The notes below the pieces were generated by a model. It was not told the origin of the DNA and did no database searches. It saw only the letters and a program-made list of their open reading frames with translations. The position numbers and the translations under genes were made by a program. Shown here piece by piece: positions 1 through 8,200 of a DNA stretch of 13,506 nucleotides. Source of the DNA: an uncultured Streptococcus sp. (lineage in GTDB: Bacteria; Bacillota; Bacilli; Lactobacillales; Streptococcaceae); assembly GCA_902461025.1 (NCBI GenBank), contig CABPWC010000038.1, positions 1 through 13,506 on the forward strand, written 5' to 3'. Each line of letters begins with the position of its first letter. Positions within the stretch are counted from its first letter, which is position 1.

Positions 1-410
1 CCTTTTTTCTTACCAATCAATGCTTGACCAATTGGGCTTTCATTTGACACTTTTCCTGCAAAAGCATCTGCTCCAGCTGAACCAACGATAATGTATACTT
101 CCTTTTCGTCTTCTCCAACTTCTTGGATTGTTACAGTTTTTCCGATAGCAACTTCATTTTTTGCAACGGCATCGCTGTTAACGATTTCTGCGTAACGAAT
201 CTTAGTTTCTAGACTTGAGATTTGTCCCTCAACGAAGGCTTGCTCATCTTTCGCTGCTTCATACTCACTGTTTTCTGACAAATCACCATATGAACGAGCA
301 ATCTTGATACGTTCTACAACTTCTGGACGACGTACTAGTTTCAATTCTTCTAATTCTTTTTCGAGTTTTTCCTTTTCTTCCAAGGTCATTGGATATGTTT
401 TTTCTACCAT
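1..410 (-). CDS. greA: Transcription elongation factor GreA (partial, 3' end outside window)
   Basis: GreA binds in the secondary channel of RNA polymerase and stimulates cleavage of backtracked transcripts so that stalled elongation resumes. The first 136 complete codons are visible; the family is usually about 158-160 residues, so roughly 24 are missing. The N-terminal coiled coil is charged and Leu-rich (residues about 8-75) and carries the characteristic tip GDLSENSEYEAAKDEQ at 42-57. Its acidic residues Asp43 and Glu46 correspond to the Mg2+-chelating pair of the family. The FKBP-like C-terminal domain follows, and the visible frame ends in the conserved SPIGQALIGKKKG region. The start is ATG 408-410; the site upstream is purine-rich but a weak Shine-Dalgarno. 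greA lies 74 nt downstream of the mltG stop, beyond a hairpin at 459-486. No convincing promoter is visible in this gap, so read-through from mltG is possible. Confidence 0.97.
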   Translation of the reverse strand, partial: MVEKTYPMTLEEKEKLEKELEELKLVRRPEVVERIKIARSYGDLSENSEYEAAKDEQAFVEGQISSLETKIRYAEIVNSDAVAKNEVAIGKTVTIQEVGEDEKEVYIIVGSAGADAFAGKVSNESPIGQALIGKKK

Positions 411-458
411 TTTTCTCAACTTTCTTTTGATTTAATTAATAAATATATGCTTTAAAGC

Positions 459-486
459 AAAATTATGTGGAAAACCACATAATTTT
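459..486 (-). terminator. Hairpin terminator of mltG, overlapping its stop codon
   Basis: A perfect 12-bp inverted repeat, AAAATTATGTGG / CCACATAATTTT, with a 4-nt loop. On the minus strand the descending arm ends in four T residues. Part of the U-tract is inside the stem, so strength is uncertain. The mltG TAA (485-487) lies at the base of the upstream arm. A separate 10-bp palindrome, GCTTTAAAGC (449-458), follows immediately toward greA. The hairpin could act as a partial terminator or as an mRNA-stabilising 3' end between mltG and greA. Confidence 0.7.
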
Positions 487-2119
487 AGTTTGTGCTATTT
501 GATTGGTTTAATTTACTATTGATATGTTCTTGAACATTGCGTTCATGTTCTTCTAGTGTTGTTGCATAGTAAACTTTACCATCTTGAACATTGGCCACAA
601 AGTAGAGATAGTCACTCTTTGTCTGATTGATACTTGATTCGATCGCATCCAAGCTTGGGCTATCAACCGGCCCAGGCATTAGACCTACTTTTGTATAGTC
701 ATTGTATGGTGAATCAATAGATGTATCAATAGCTGCATCATCAGAAAGACTGATGTTTTGACCAAGTTTTCCTTCAGCATAAAGGATAGCGATATTACTT
801 TGAAGTGGCATACCGAGGTTCAAACGATTATAGAATACACCAGCAATCAGCTTACGATCCTCTGTCTTAGCCCCTTCTTTCTCAACAAGTGATGCAATTG
901 TCAAGAGCTCATTTACGGTTAGGTTCTTTTCCTTAATAGCAGCATAATGTGAAGAAAGGTTCTTATCCATAGCTGCAAGCATTGAATCAATTAAACTTTC
1001 AACAGTTGTATTTTCTTTAATCGTATAAGTCGCAGGGAAAAGATATCCTTCTAAGCGATAACGAACACCACTATCTTTTGTAGGTAAGCTTTCAAGAAGA
1101 TTTGGATATTTGGCAACCTCTTGAGCAATAAAGTTCTCATCCTGAACTTTGGCCAAGAATGCTTCCGCTGTCAAAGGTTCTTTAAAGTCCCCTTGAAGTT
1201 GGCCAACAGTTTGAGCAATTTGCTCTAATGTATATCCCTCTGGAATAGTCAAGTTTGCAAGTGTAACCTCTTGAGGTTCAGGTGTCCCACCTTTTTGCAA
1301 CTCTTTAATGACATCCTCAACACTCATACTCTTTTGTAGATTATAATAGCCAGACTTCAATCCAGTGTAGTTTTTATACTTGGCATAAAGTGTAAAGACC
1401 AAACCATTTTTAATGACACCTGATTTTTCCAAAGTTGAACCAATTTCTTGAACATTAGATCCGTCTGGAATCTGAACAGTCATATATTGTTTAGAATTTG
1501 GATCCACTGGTTGCAAAGCTGATTCAGCATAGCGAAGACCAAAGAAACCGCCAGCACCAAATAGAATGAGTAATACCAAAACTGTCACTAAAAATCCTTT
1601 TAAGCGGGATTTCTTCTTTTTCTTGGCTGGTTTCACAGTTTCTCTCCGACTTCTTCTAGGAAGTTCTGCTTCTTCAGTAGCTTCGTGATTTGTCAATTCT
1701 TCCTTGTGAGGCGCTAGGTTTACTGCTTCTTTGTCTTCGGAAGCAGTATCAAATGTTCGGTAAGAAACTGAAACCTTAGTTGGTATTGAATTCATTTCAT
1801 CTTTATCTGAGACTGATTGAGGTAACTCAACTGATGCTTCTTTTGCAATTTCCTCTGTAACCTCTTCTTTTAGATCTGGACGAGGTGGAACAGCAGGTGC
1901 GTTCTCAATCAATTGTTCAACATTTGAAACAGAATTAGCAATCAGCTCTTCTTCTGGAGTTATTACTCGTTCTTCTGTTTTTGTATCAGAAGAGTTCATC
2001 AAATTTGAAAAGAGGTCATCTGTTTGTTCTGTTAAACTTTCCTCTTTCTTTAATCGTTCTAAGTCTCGCAAAATTTGCTCTTTAAAACTCAACTTTTCTT
2101 CATTTGAATTTTCGCTCAA
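485..2119 (-). CDS. mltG: Endolytic murein transglycosylase MltG (YceG family)
   Basis: MltG is a membrane-anchored lytic transglycosylase that cuts nascent peptidoglycan glycan strands. In pneumococcus it works with the peripheral (elongasome) synthesis machinery. The 544-residue product has a long, acidic, Glu/Ser/Thr-rich cytoplasmic tail (1-165) and a basic stretch KPAKKKKKSRLK (163-174). A single membrane helix (about 175-196), a LysM-like region (about 208-280) and the YceG catalytic domain (about 285-535) follow. The catalytic motif ASLVEKEG places the general acid at Glu413; GYLFPATY (358-365), FYNRL (429-433) and GLMPGPVDSPS (479-489) are family landmarks. The start is TTG (2117-2119), chosen because AAGGAGG lies 9 nt upstream and the reading continues cleanly from it. 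A consensus-like promoter precedes it. The usual LQSDPTV-type segment reads LQSNIAILYA here (439-448), as I recall it in streptococci. The cytoplasmic tail looks disordered. Confidence 0.96.
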   Translation of the reverse strand: MSENSNEEKLSFKEQILRDLERLKKEESLTEQTDDLFSNLMNSSDTKTEERVITPEEELIANSVSNVEQLIENAPAVPPRPDLKEEVTEEIAKEASVELPQSVSDKDEMNSIPTKVSVSYRTFDTASEDKEAVNLAPHKEELTNHEATEEAELPRRSRRETVKPAKKKKKSRLKGFLVTVLVLLILFGAGGFFGLRYAESALQPVDPNSKQYMTVQIPDGSNVQEIGSTLEKSGVIKNGLVFTLYAKYKNYTGLKSGYYNLQKSMSVEDVIKELQKGGTPEPQEVTLANLTIPEGYTLEQIAQTVGQLQGDFKEPLTAEAFLAKVQDENFIAQEVAKYPNLLESLPTKDSGVRYRLEGYLFPATYTIKENTTVESLIDSMLAAMDKNLSSHYAAIKEKNLTVNELLTIASLVEKEGAKTEDRKLIAGVFYNRLNLGMPLQSNIAILYAEGKLGQNISLSDDAAIDTSIDSPYNDYTKVGLMPGPVDSPSLDAIESSINQTKSDYLYFVANVQDGKVYYATTLEEHERNVQEHINSKLNQSNSTN

Positions 2120-2151
2120 AGGTATTTACCTCCTTGTTGATAATCCTTAAT

Positions 2152-2180
2152 ATTATATCTTAAAAACTTGAGAAAAGCAA
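2152..2180 (-). promoter_or_regulatory. SigA-type promoter for mltG
   Basis: Minus-strand TTGCTT (-35, 2175-2180) and TATAAT (-10, 2152-2157) are separated by exactly 17 nt. The predicted transcript starts near 2145, leaving a leader of about 25 nt that carries the AAGGAGG ribosome-binding site. This gives mltG transcription independent of the upstream GNAT genes. Confidence 0.85.
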
Positions 2181-2201
2181 CCTTAGAAGCCTTTCCAATC
2201 A

Positions 2202-2696
2202 CTAATTCTTGTTTTCCCAGACCATATCATACCATTCTTCGCCTGCAAATTGGGATTTAGACTTTCCTTCATTGACAAAACCGTGCTTCTCATAGTATTC
2301 AATCAGGTAGTCATGGCAAGTTAGATTGATTCCCTCTCGTTCATGCTTAAGAGCCACTTCTTTAAGAGCAGTCAGTAGTTTTCTTCCTAGCCCTAGAGAT
2401 TGAGCTTCTTTAGCTATAGACAGACAAGTTACAGAAATATAACCACCTTTCTTATGACTGTGGTCTTTTATTTCCTCAGTGAAAGACTGATCTTGCAAAT
2501 AACGGTGAGGGACTACTGGTCCTTCAATATAACCGAGTATCTCCCCTTCTTTTTCAGCCACTAAAAAACTAGTCTGAATCTCTTTTAGGTGGGCTTCAAA
2601 AACAGAACGAGGAATGGCTTCTTCGATTGAAAAATTTTCTAGTTCAATCTCTAAAATACGGTCTAAATCACTAAGTCTAGCTTGTCGAATAATCAT
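2202..2696 (-). CDS. GNAT-family N-acetyltransferase (AANAT-like), second of a tandem pair
   Basis: Predicted cytosolic acetyl-CoA-dependent N-acetyltransferase of 164 residues; the substrate cannot be read from the sequence. The fold order is typical of GNATs: N-terminal beta/alpha segment IIRQARLSDLDRILEIE, central strand SFLVAEKEGEILGYIEG (43-59), acetyl-CoA pyrophosphate loop AQSLGLGRKLL (97-107), and C-terminal YYEKHGFVNEG. The N-terminal EEAIPRS stretch resembles arylalkylamine N-acetyltransferase-type members. ATG 2694-2696 overlaps the TGA of the preceding gene in an ATGA arrangement, and GGAGG lies just upstream, so translation is probably coupled. It is a clear paralogue of that preceding gene. 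It ends 82 nt before the mltG start, with only a weak terminator-like hairpin in between. Family confidence is high; function is unknown. Confidence 0.9.
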   Translation of the reverse strand: MIIRQARLSDLDRILEIELENFSIEEAIPRSVFEAHLKEIQTSFLVAEKEGEILGYIEGPVVPHRYLQDQSFTEEIKDHSHKKGGYISVTCLSIAKEAQSLGLGRKLLTALKEVALKHEREGINLTCHDYLIEYYEKHGFVNEGKSKSQFAGEEWYDMVWENKN

Positions 2697-3208
2697 AGCT
2701 CCTCCTTATGAAAGGGATTCTTCCACCACATGAGAAAATTAACTTCATTGCTGACTCCCACGTCTACTATTCCTTGCTCCATAAATTTATTCATCTCAAA
2801 ATAAGACAGCAATTCATCCTTGCAAAGAAGATAAATACCGAGACAATTTTGTTGAAGAGCAACTTGTTTCAAGGCCGCCAGCAACAAGGTTCCAAATCCT
2901 TGTCCCTGATACTCCGGATGAACAGATAAAGCGTCAATCACAAAATTTCTATCACTGATAACTTCTCCATTTGCTATCTTTTTTATCCATCTACTTTGTG
3001 AGGAATTAGCAAAGTCTGTCCCTGAAATATAGGCAACCACCTGATCATCAAGACAAGCTAATAGAAACGTATCCGCATGATTGCGGATACGTTCTTCTAT
3101 TATTTCTCTATTCATGTTTTCTAGGAAGTTTGAATTACTTTCTTGTATCAAGCAAATCTGATCAATATCTGATCGCTGAGCTTCCCGAATTTTAATTGGA
3201 AATTCCAT
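2693..3208 (-). CDS. GNAT-family N-acetyltransferase, first of a tandem pair
   Basis: A 171-residue predicted cytosolic acetyltransferase. GNAT hallmarks are FLLACLDDQVVAYISG (central strand), DALSVHPEYQGQGFGTLLL (acetyl-CoA-binding motif A with Q/RxxGxG) and a C-terminal LLSYFEMNKFMEQG helix-strand. It aligns along its length with the next gene (LS-V/I, ALK-VAL, I-L-C-D-L, Y-E), which indicates an old tandem duplication. The start is ATG 3206-3208. Its Shine-Dalgarno AAGGAAG begins inside the murC stop codon, and only 8 nt separate the two genes. Acetyl acceptors could be an amine, a peptide N-terminus or a wall precursor. The murC context hints at the wall but does not prove it. Confidence 0.9.
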   Translation of the reverse strand: MEFPIKIREAQRSDIDQICLIQESNSNFLENMNREIIEERIRNHADTFLLACLDDQVVAYISGTDFANSSQSRWIKKIANGEVISDRNFVIDALSVHPEYQGQGFGTLLLAALKQVALQQNCLGIYLLCKDELLSYFEMNKFMEQGIVDVGVSNEVNFLMWWKNPFHKEEL

Positions 3209-3216
3209 AATCTTCC

Positions 3217-4551
3217 TTATTGAACATTGCTTGTCAAATTAGACAAGAGACGCTCGAATGAGTATTCGTAAGTTTGAATATCTCCAGCTCCCATGAAGAC
3301 ATAGACAGCATTATCATGGTCTAGAAGAGGAGAAACATTTTCAACAGTGATGACTTGGTGTTTTTTATGAATCTTGGCTGCTAAATCTTCAACCTTAACA
3401 TCACCATGGTCAACTTCACGAGCTGATCCGTAGATTTGTGCTAGGTAGACTGCATCAGCTTGATTCAAGGCTTGGGCAAAATCATCCAATAAGGCAATTG
3501 TTCGAGTAAAGGTATGTGGTTGGAAGATAGCAACAATTTCCTTGCTTGGGTATTTCTGACGAGCTGCATCCAAGGTCGCAATGATCTCAGTTGGATGGTG
3601 AGCAAAGTCATCGATAATAACTGTATCATTGACAATCTTTTCTGTAAAGCGACGTTTTACTCCACCAAAAGTCTTCAAGTGTTCACGCACCAAATTCAAA
3701 TCAAAACCAGCAGTATAAAGCAAACCAATGACTGCTGTGGCATTCATGATGTTATGACGACCAAAGGTTGGAATGTGGAATTGACCTAACTCTTGTCCAC
3801 GGAAATGAACTGTAAAGGTTGAACCAGTTGTTGAACGAAGCAAATCGCTGGCTACAAAGTCATTTCCTTCAGCTTCAAAACCATAATAGTAGATTGGTGC
3901 ATTTGCCGTAATCTTACGCAACTCAGCATCCTCACCGTAGACAAACAAACCTTTAGTAATTTGTTTAGCATAATCATTGAAGGCGTTGAAGACATCCTCT
4001 AAGCTTGTGAAATAGTCAGGATGGTCAAAGTCGATATTAGTAATAATAGAGTACTCTGGGTGATATGGCATGAAATGACGCTCGTACTCGTCTGATTCGA
4101 AGACAAAATACTTGGCATTTTCAGAACCACGACCTGTACCATCTCCAATTAGATAGCTTGTATCAGTGATGTGTGACAAAACGTGAGAAAGCATACCTGT
4201 TGTTGAAGTCTTACCATGTGCTCCGGCAACACCCATGCTGATAAAGTCACGCATAAAGCCACCAAGAAACTCATGATAACGTTTATAGCTTAGTCCATTC
4301 TTGTCTGCATAAGCAATTTCAACATTGTTATCTGGACGAAAGGCATTCCCAGCGATAATTTCTATATCCCCTTGAAGATTTTTCTCATCAAAAGGCAAAA
4401 TCTTGATCCCTGCTTGCTCTAATCCTCGTTGTGTAAAATAGTATTTCTCTACGTCAGACCCTTGCACCTTATGCCCCATTTGGTGCAACATCAAGGCCAA
4501 GGCACTCATTCCTGATCCTTTAATTCCGATAAAATGATAGGTTTTTGCCAT
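3217..4551 (-). CDS. murC: UDP-N-acetylmuramate--L-alanine ligase MurC
   Basis: MurC adds L-Ala to UDP-MurNAc in an ATP-dependent cytosolic step, the first amino-acid addition in peptidoglycan precursor synthesis. The 444-residue product shows the three Mur-ligase domains. The N-terminal nucleotide-binding fold has GIKGSGMSALAL (9-20). The central ATPase domain has P-loop AGAHGKTST (109-117), ESDEYE (152-157), TNIDFDHPDYF (171-181) and GRHNIMN (264-270). The C-terminal domain has DDFAHHPTE (314-322), FQPHTFTR (343-350) and GAGDI (421-425). All expected motifs are intact and the length is normal for streptococci. ATG 4549-4551 is preceded by AAAGGGG, whose first bases are the end of the upstream stop codon. 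It sits in an apparent operon of the 197-residue unknown, murC and two GNATs. Confidence 0.98.
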   Translation of the reverse strand: MAKTYHFIGIKGSGMSALALMLHQMGHKVQGSDVEKYYFTQRGLEQAGIKILPFDEKNLQGDIEIIAGNAFRPDNNVEIAYADKNGLSYKRYHEFLGGFMRDFISMGVAGAHGKTSTTGMLSHVLSHITDTSYLIGDGTGRGSENAKYFVFESDEYERHFMPYHPEYSIITNIDFDHPDYFTSLEDVFNAFNDYAKQITKGLFVYGEDAELRKITANAPIYYYGFEAEGNDFVASDLLRSTTGSTFTVHFRGQELGQFHIPTFGRHNIMNATAVIGLLYTAGFDLNLVREHLKTFGGVKRRFTEKIVNDTVIIDDFAHHPTEIIATLDAARQKYPSKEIVAIFQPHTFTRTIALLDDFAQALNQADAVYLAQIYGSAREVDHGDVKVEDLAAKIHKKHQVITVENVSPLLDHDNAVYVFMGAGDIQTYEYSFERLLSNLTSNVQ

Positions 4552-4562
4552 CTTTTTCCCCT

Positions 4563-5156
4563 TTACTCTGTCATATTTGTCAAGTTTAACTCTTGAGCAA
4601 TTTTACGTTCTTTTTCTGATTGATGTTCTTTTTTGTTATAAATTTGGCTTTTCTTTAAAAAATCATAATTATTTTTCTTAGGTCCAAGTTGCTCTTCTTT
4701 AGTCGTTTGTTGCATCTGAGGAGCAGTTTCAGCTAAAATATAATGGCTTTGAGTTAATTTTTCACTATATTTGGTAAGCTCACCAGGATTTTCCTTTTGG
4801 AAAGGAGCTGTTGGCTGATTTGCCTGCCTTACAACATTATTTGAAGGTTTATAACGTTTGGTAAAACTAACATCTTGGGTCAAATACTTTGCTGAACGTT
4901 TCCGTTTCAAATCAGCTCTTGCTTCCTCACGAGCCAGTTCAGCGTAGGATTTTTCCTTTTTTTCAATCCGTTTATCTGATGCTTGAATCGGCGACTTTTT
5001 TTCTGTCGTAATTGGTGACCATTCCAAGTAGTTTTTGTCCTGGTAGTCTCCCTTGATATTACTAATCAAATCCGACTCATCATATAAGTTCATAAATGGC
5101 ATCTCTGTCAGCATAATTTCATCATCTGACACTATTGGAAATCTTTCTTGTTTCAT
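4563..5156 (-). CDS. Unrecognised 197-residue charged protein upstream of murC
   Basis: I do not recognise this protein. It has no signal peptide, membrane helix or cysteine, and is very rich in Lys, Glu, Gln and Asn. Residues 1-47 are acidic and contain hydrophobic short motifs (FPIVSDDEIMLTEMPFMNLY, 6-25). Residues 60-90 form a strongly charged probable helix (EKKEKSYAELAREEARADLK). A basic YLTQDVSFTKRYKPSNNV segment (91-108) follows, then a Gln/Pro-rich linker (about 109-160), then a C-terminal YDFLKKSQIYNKKEHQSEKE block (164-183). This looks like a largely disordered cytosolic adaptor with short binding motifs. ATG 5154-5156 has AAAGGGA upstream and a good promoter of its own. The stop is 11 nt from murC and overlaps the murC Shine-Dalgarno. 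By position it may serve wall synthesis or division, but that is inference only. Confidence 0.85.
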   Translation of the reverse strand: MKQERFPIVSDDEIMLTEMPFMNLYDESDLISNIKGDYQDKNYLEWSPITTEKKSPIQASDKRIEKKEKSYAELAREEARADLKRKRSAKYLTQDVSFTKRYKPSNNVVRQANQPTAPFQKENPGELTKYSEKLTQSHYILAETAPQMQQTTKEEQLGPKKNNYDFLKKSQIYNKKEHQSEKERKIAQELNLTNMTE

Positions 5157-5178
5157 TTTTATTCCCTTTCAATACTCC

Positions 5179-5206
5179 ATTATAGCGTAAAGTCTTGATT
5201 TTTCAA
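5179..5206 (-). promoter_or_regulatory. SigA-type promoter for the unknown-murC-GNAT-GNAT operon
   Basis: Minus-strand TTGAAA (-35, 5201-5206) and TATAAT (-10, 5179-5184) have a 16-nt spacer. The -35 box contains the TGA stop of the upstream helicase gene. The predicted start of transcription is near 5172, giving a very short leader of about 16 nt that holds the ribosome-binding site. The direct repeat AAGTCTTG (plus strand, 5190-5197 and 5205-5212) and the dyad CTTGA-TTTT-TCAAG (5194-5207) overlap the -35 and spacer and could be an operator. Confidence 0.75.
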
Positions 5207-8200
5207 GTCTTGGCTTCAGAAATTCCTAATATTTCTTGAATTTCAGTAAGCGTGAGACTTCCACGAGACTCTGTTCCATCTAATACTTCTGAGACCAGAT
5301 TTCTTTTCTGCTCTTGTAACTCTTGAATCTTTTCTTCAATTGTTCCTCGAGTTACTAGTCGATAAACCTCAACAGCTTGTTCTTGTCCCATACGATGAGC
5401 CCTACCAATAGCCTGCGATTCAACTGCTGGATTCCACCATAAGTCGACCAGAACAACAGTGTCCGCACCAGTAAGATTGAGACCAACTCCACCAGCTTTT
5501 AGAGAAATCAAAAATACATCGCATTCCCCTTGGTTAAAAGCTTTGGTCATTTCTTGGCGTTCCTGTGAGGGAGTTGAACCTGTAATCTTAAAGGAAGTTA
5601 AACCAAGCTGTGGCAACTCCTCTTCGATGCGGTCCAACATCCCCCTAAATTGAGAGAAGATGAGTACACGATGATTTCCCTCAGCAATTTGACTTAGCAG
5701 ATCTCGTAAACTATCAAGCTTCCCGCTATCTCCCTTATAATCTTCTATAAATAGAGCTGGAGTATCACAAATCTGGCGAAGACGCATGAGTCCTGTTAAA
5801 ATTTCAACTCGATTTCGTTGAAATTCTGCATCGGTCACTTGTCCCAAACGCTCTTGCATCTGTTGAAGTTGAGCTAGATAGATAGCTTTTTGCTGGTCCT
5901 CCAGTTCATTTTTATAAACGACTTCTATCAGATCAGGTAACTCTGTAAGAACGTCCTCTTTTTTTCGACGCATCACAAACGGTTTAATAAACTGAGCAAC
6001 TCTATCGGCTGGTAATTTCATAAAGTCTTTTTTTGCTGGTAGAAGCCCTGGCAAGACAATTTGAAAGATAGACCATAATTCCCCTAGATTATTTTCAATC
6101 GGTGTTCCGGAAAGAGCAAAAACTGATGGAACCACAAACTTTCTCAAAATCTTAGCAATTTTGGTTTGGGCATTTTTCATCACTTGGGCTTCATCCAAAA
6201 ATAGAAAGTCAAAAGACATCCGCTTGTAACTGTCACTATCCTGACGGAAAGTAGCATAACTCGTCAGATAAATCTGATGATTTTCTGCTAAAACAGTCTC
6301 ACGATAAGGTTTCAATCCATGTACAACAGCTACATCTATATCTGGTGCAAATTTTTCAAATTCATCAGCCCAGTTATAAATCAAACCAGATGGAGCAAGA
6401 ATTAAGACACGGGTATTGTCTTGAAGCTGGCTACTTAGAAAAGCGATAGCTTGCAGGGTCTTGCCAAGCCCCATATCATCTGCTAAAACTCCACCAAATC
6501 CATAATGGTGAAGCATTTGAAGCCATTGAATTCCCTTTTTCTGATAGTCTCTGAGTTCTGCTTTGATATTCAGAGGTTTCATTGGAAAATCTTCTGGATG
6601 CGTTAAATCATGTGCCAAATGTCGGAATTCTTCAGTAAATGTAACTTGATTCTGGTCCTTAAATAGATAGGAAAGTGTATAAGCTAAAGATTTACGAGCA
6701 TGGAAAGAATCACTCTCCATCTCTTCAATTCCTAAATCCTCTAGATCCTGACGAATACGCTTGGTCTGTTCATCGAAATAATAGACCTGATTAGAGGAAC
6801 TGATATAATAATCTTGCTTTGCGACTAAGGCTTTCATCGCGCGATTGATTTCTTCTTGATCGATATCTTGAAAATCAAATTGAATTTCTAAAAGACTTCC
6901 CTTCGAAGATATCTGAACTTGAGGCTTCTGAACCTGATAAAGTTCTTGTAAGCTCTCAGAAATTTTTAATTCTCCAAGGGCTGCAAAGGCTGGTAAAACT
7001 TCCTGAAAGAAAGCATGGACACCTTCTGCTTTTAGACTTTGACGCCACGATTGAAATTCCGCTTCAAATCCTGCTGATAGAGCCAACTGAAAAATCTGTT
7101 TCTCTAGTTGAATATCACTAGCAAAAGGGAGGTTCTCCAGTTCATTACGGTTCCTAACTAAGCAAGTTTCATACTGAAATTGCATATCCAAACGAATAGA
7201 ACCATCCTCTTCACGATCCATGTAAAATGAAGGGCGAAAAGTCTGAATTTGAAGAGACTCAGGAGCTTCTACTTTTCCGAGCTCTTTAAACTGTGACAAG
7301 GTCGAAGCTAAAAGATCTCGATCGCTAGTGTCAAATTGTAAAATCTTTTTGCCGCTACTGTCCAAAGGCACTTTTCTTAATGTATCTAACAAGCTGGCCT
7401 GTTCTTTTGACAAGAGATAAAAAGTTTCTTTTGAGAATAGTACTTGTCCTCTATAAAAGAAATTGATTCCTGCCCGTTCAAAGATTTCCATCTCAAAATA
7501 GTTGGATTTTTCTTCAATCCCAAAAGAAAACAAACCTGCTTGACCATCAAAATCTTGGAAAAGGAGTTCATGATAATTTGAAATCTGATGATCAAATTGA
7601 AACACATCTAAGCCCATCAAGAGACTAACCCCTTGCTCAAAAAGAGACTTAGGGAAATAGAGATGTCGTCCTTGATTTGGGAAAAAAATAGTGTACTCAA
7701 CTTTCTCGTCAACCAAACCTAGTAAGAAATTCAAGACTTCCTGGCTGCCTTTATCAAAGTGCTCAAATCTTAAAGAAGACTCGTAACTTTTTCCTATCAT
7801 GTAAGGTTTGTTAGCCTCTATAACTTTTAAGAAAAGAGGGATATCTCTAATCACATAAAACTTTTCTTGCTGAGAAAGACCAACCCTTAAAGTCCAGACA
7901 ACGCGATTGGTCCCTGCTTCCACCTGTCCTTGAGCAGAAAGCTGATATTTGTCAGTCTGACTTGGAAGTTGGATTGATTCTAAAAAATTCCCTCCAATAG
8001 TTACCTGTGACTCAACAGTCTCTTTCTCTTCCTGATTAGCCTCCAAGTTAAGCAAGATTTTCTGTCCTAGCTGGTCATTTTTAAAGTAAGTTTCCAGTGC
8101 TGCCAAATGAACACAGTAACCTCTTTTTTTGAAAAAATCACATGCACAAAAAATTAAATCATCATCCAAACTATAGCGAATTTCTTCATTTGCTACACGC

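Noticed and set aside
2172..2195. Terminator between the second GNAT gene and mltG
   Set aside because: GAAAGGC / GCTTTTC gives a 7-bp stem with a G-T pair, a 10-nt loop and a short T-run, and its arm is the mltG -35 region. It is too weak to call; it may slightly attenuate read-through.
2708..2929. Plus-strand open frame of 73 codons inside the GNAT gene
   Set aside because: It lies wholly within a convincing minus-strand gene and has no family features. The same applies to the plus-strand frames at 3514-3789, 5459-5653, 8917-9159, 10646-10861, 11456-11647, 12409-12621 and 12678-12998, and the minus-strand shadows at 7386-7607 and 10406-10603.
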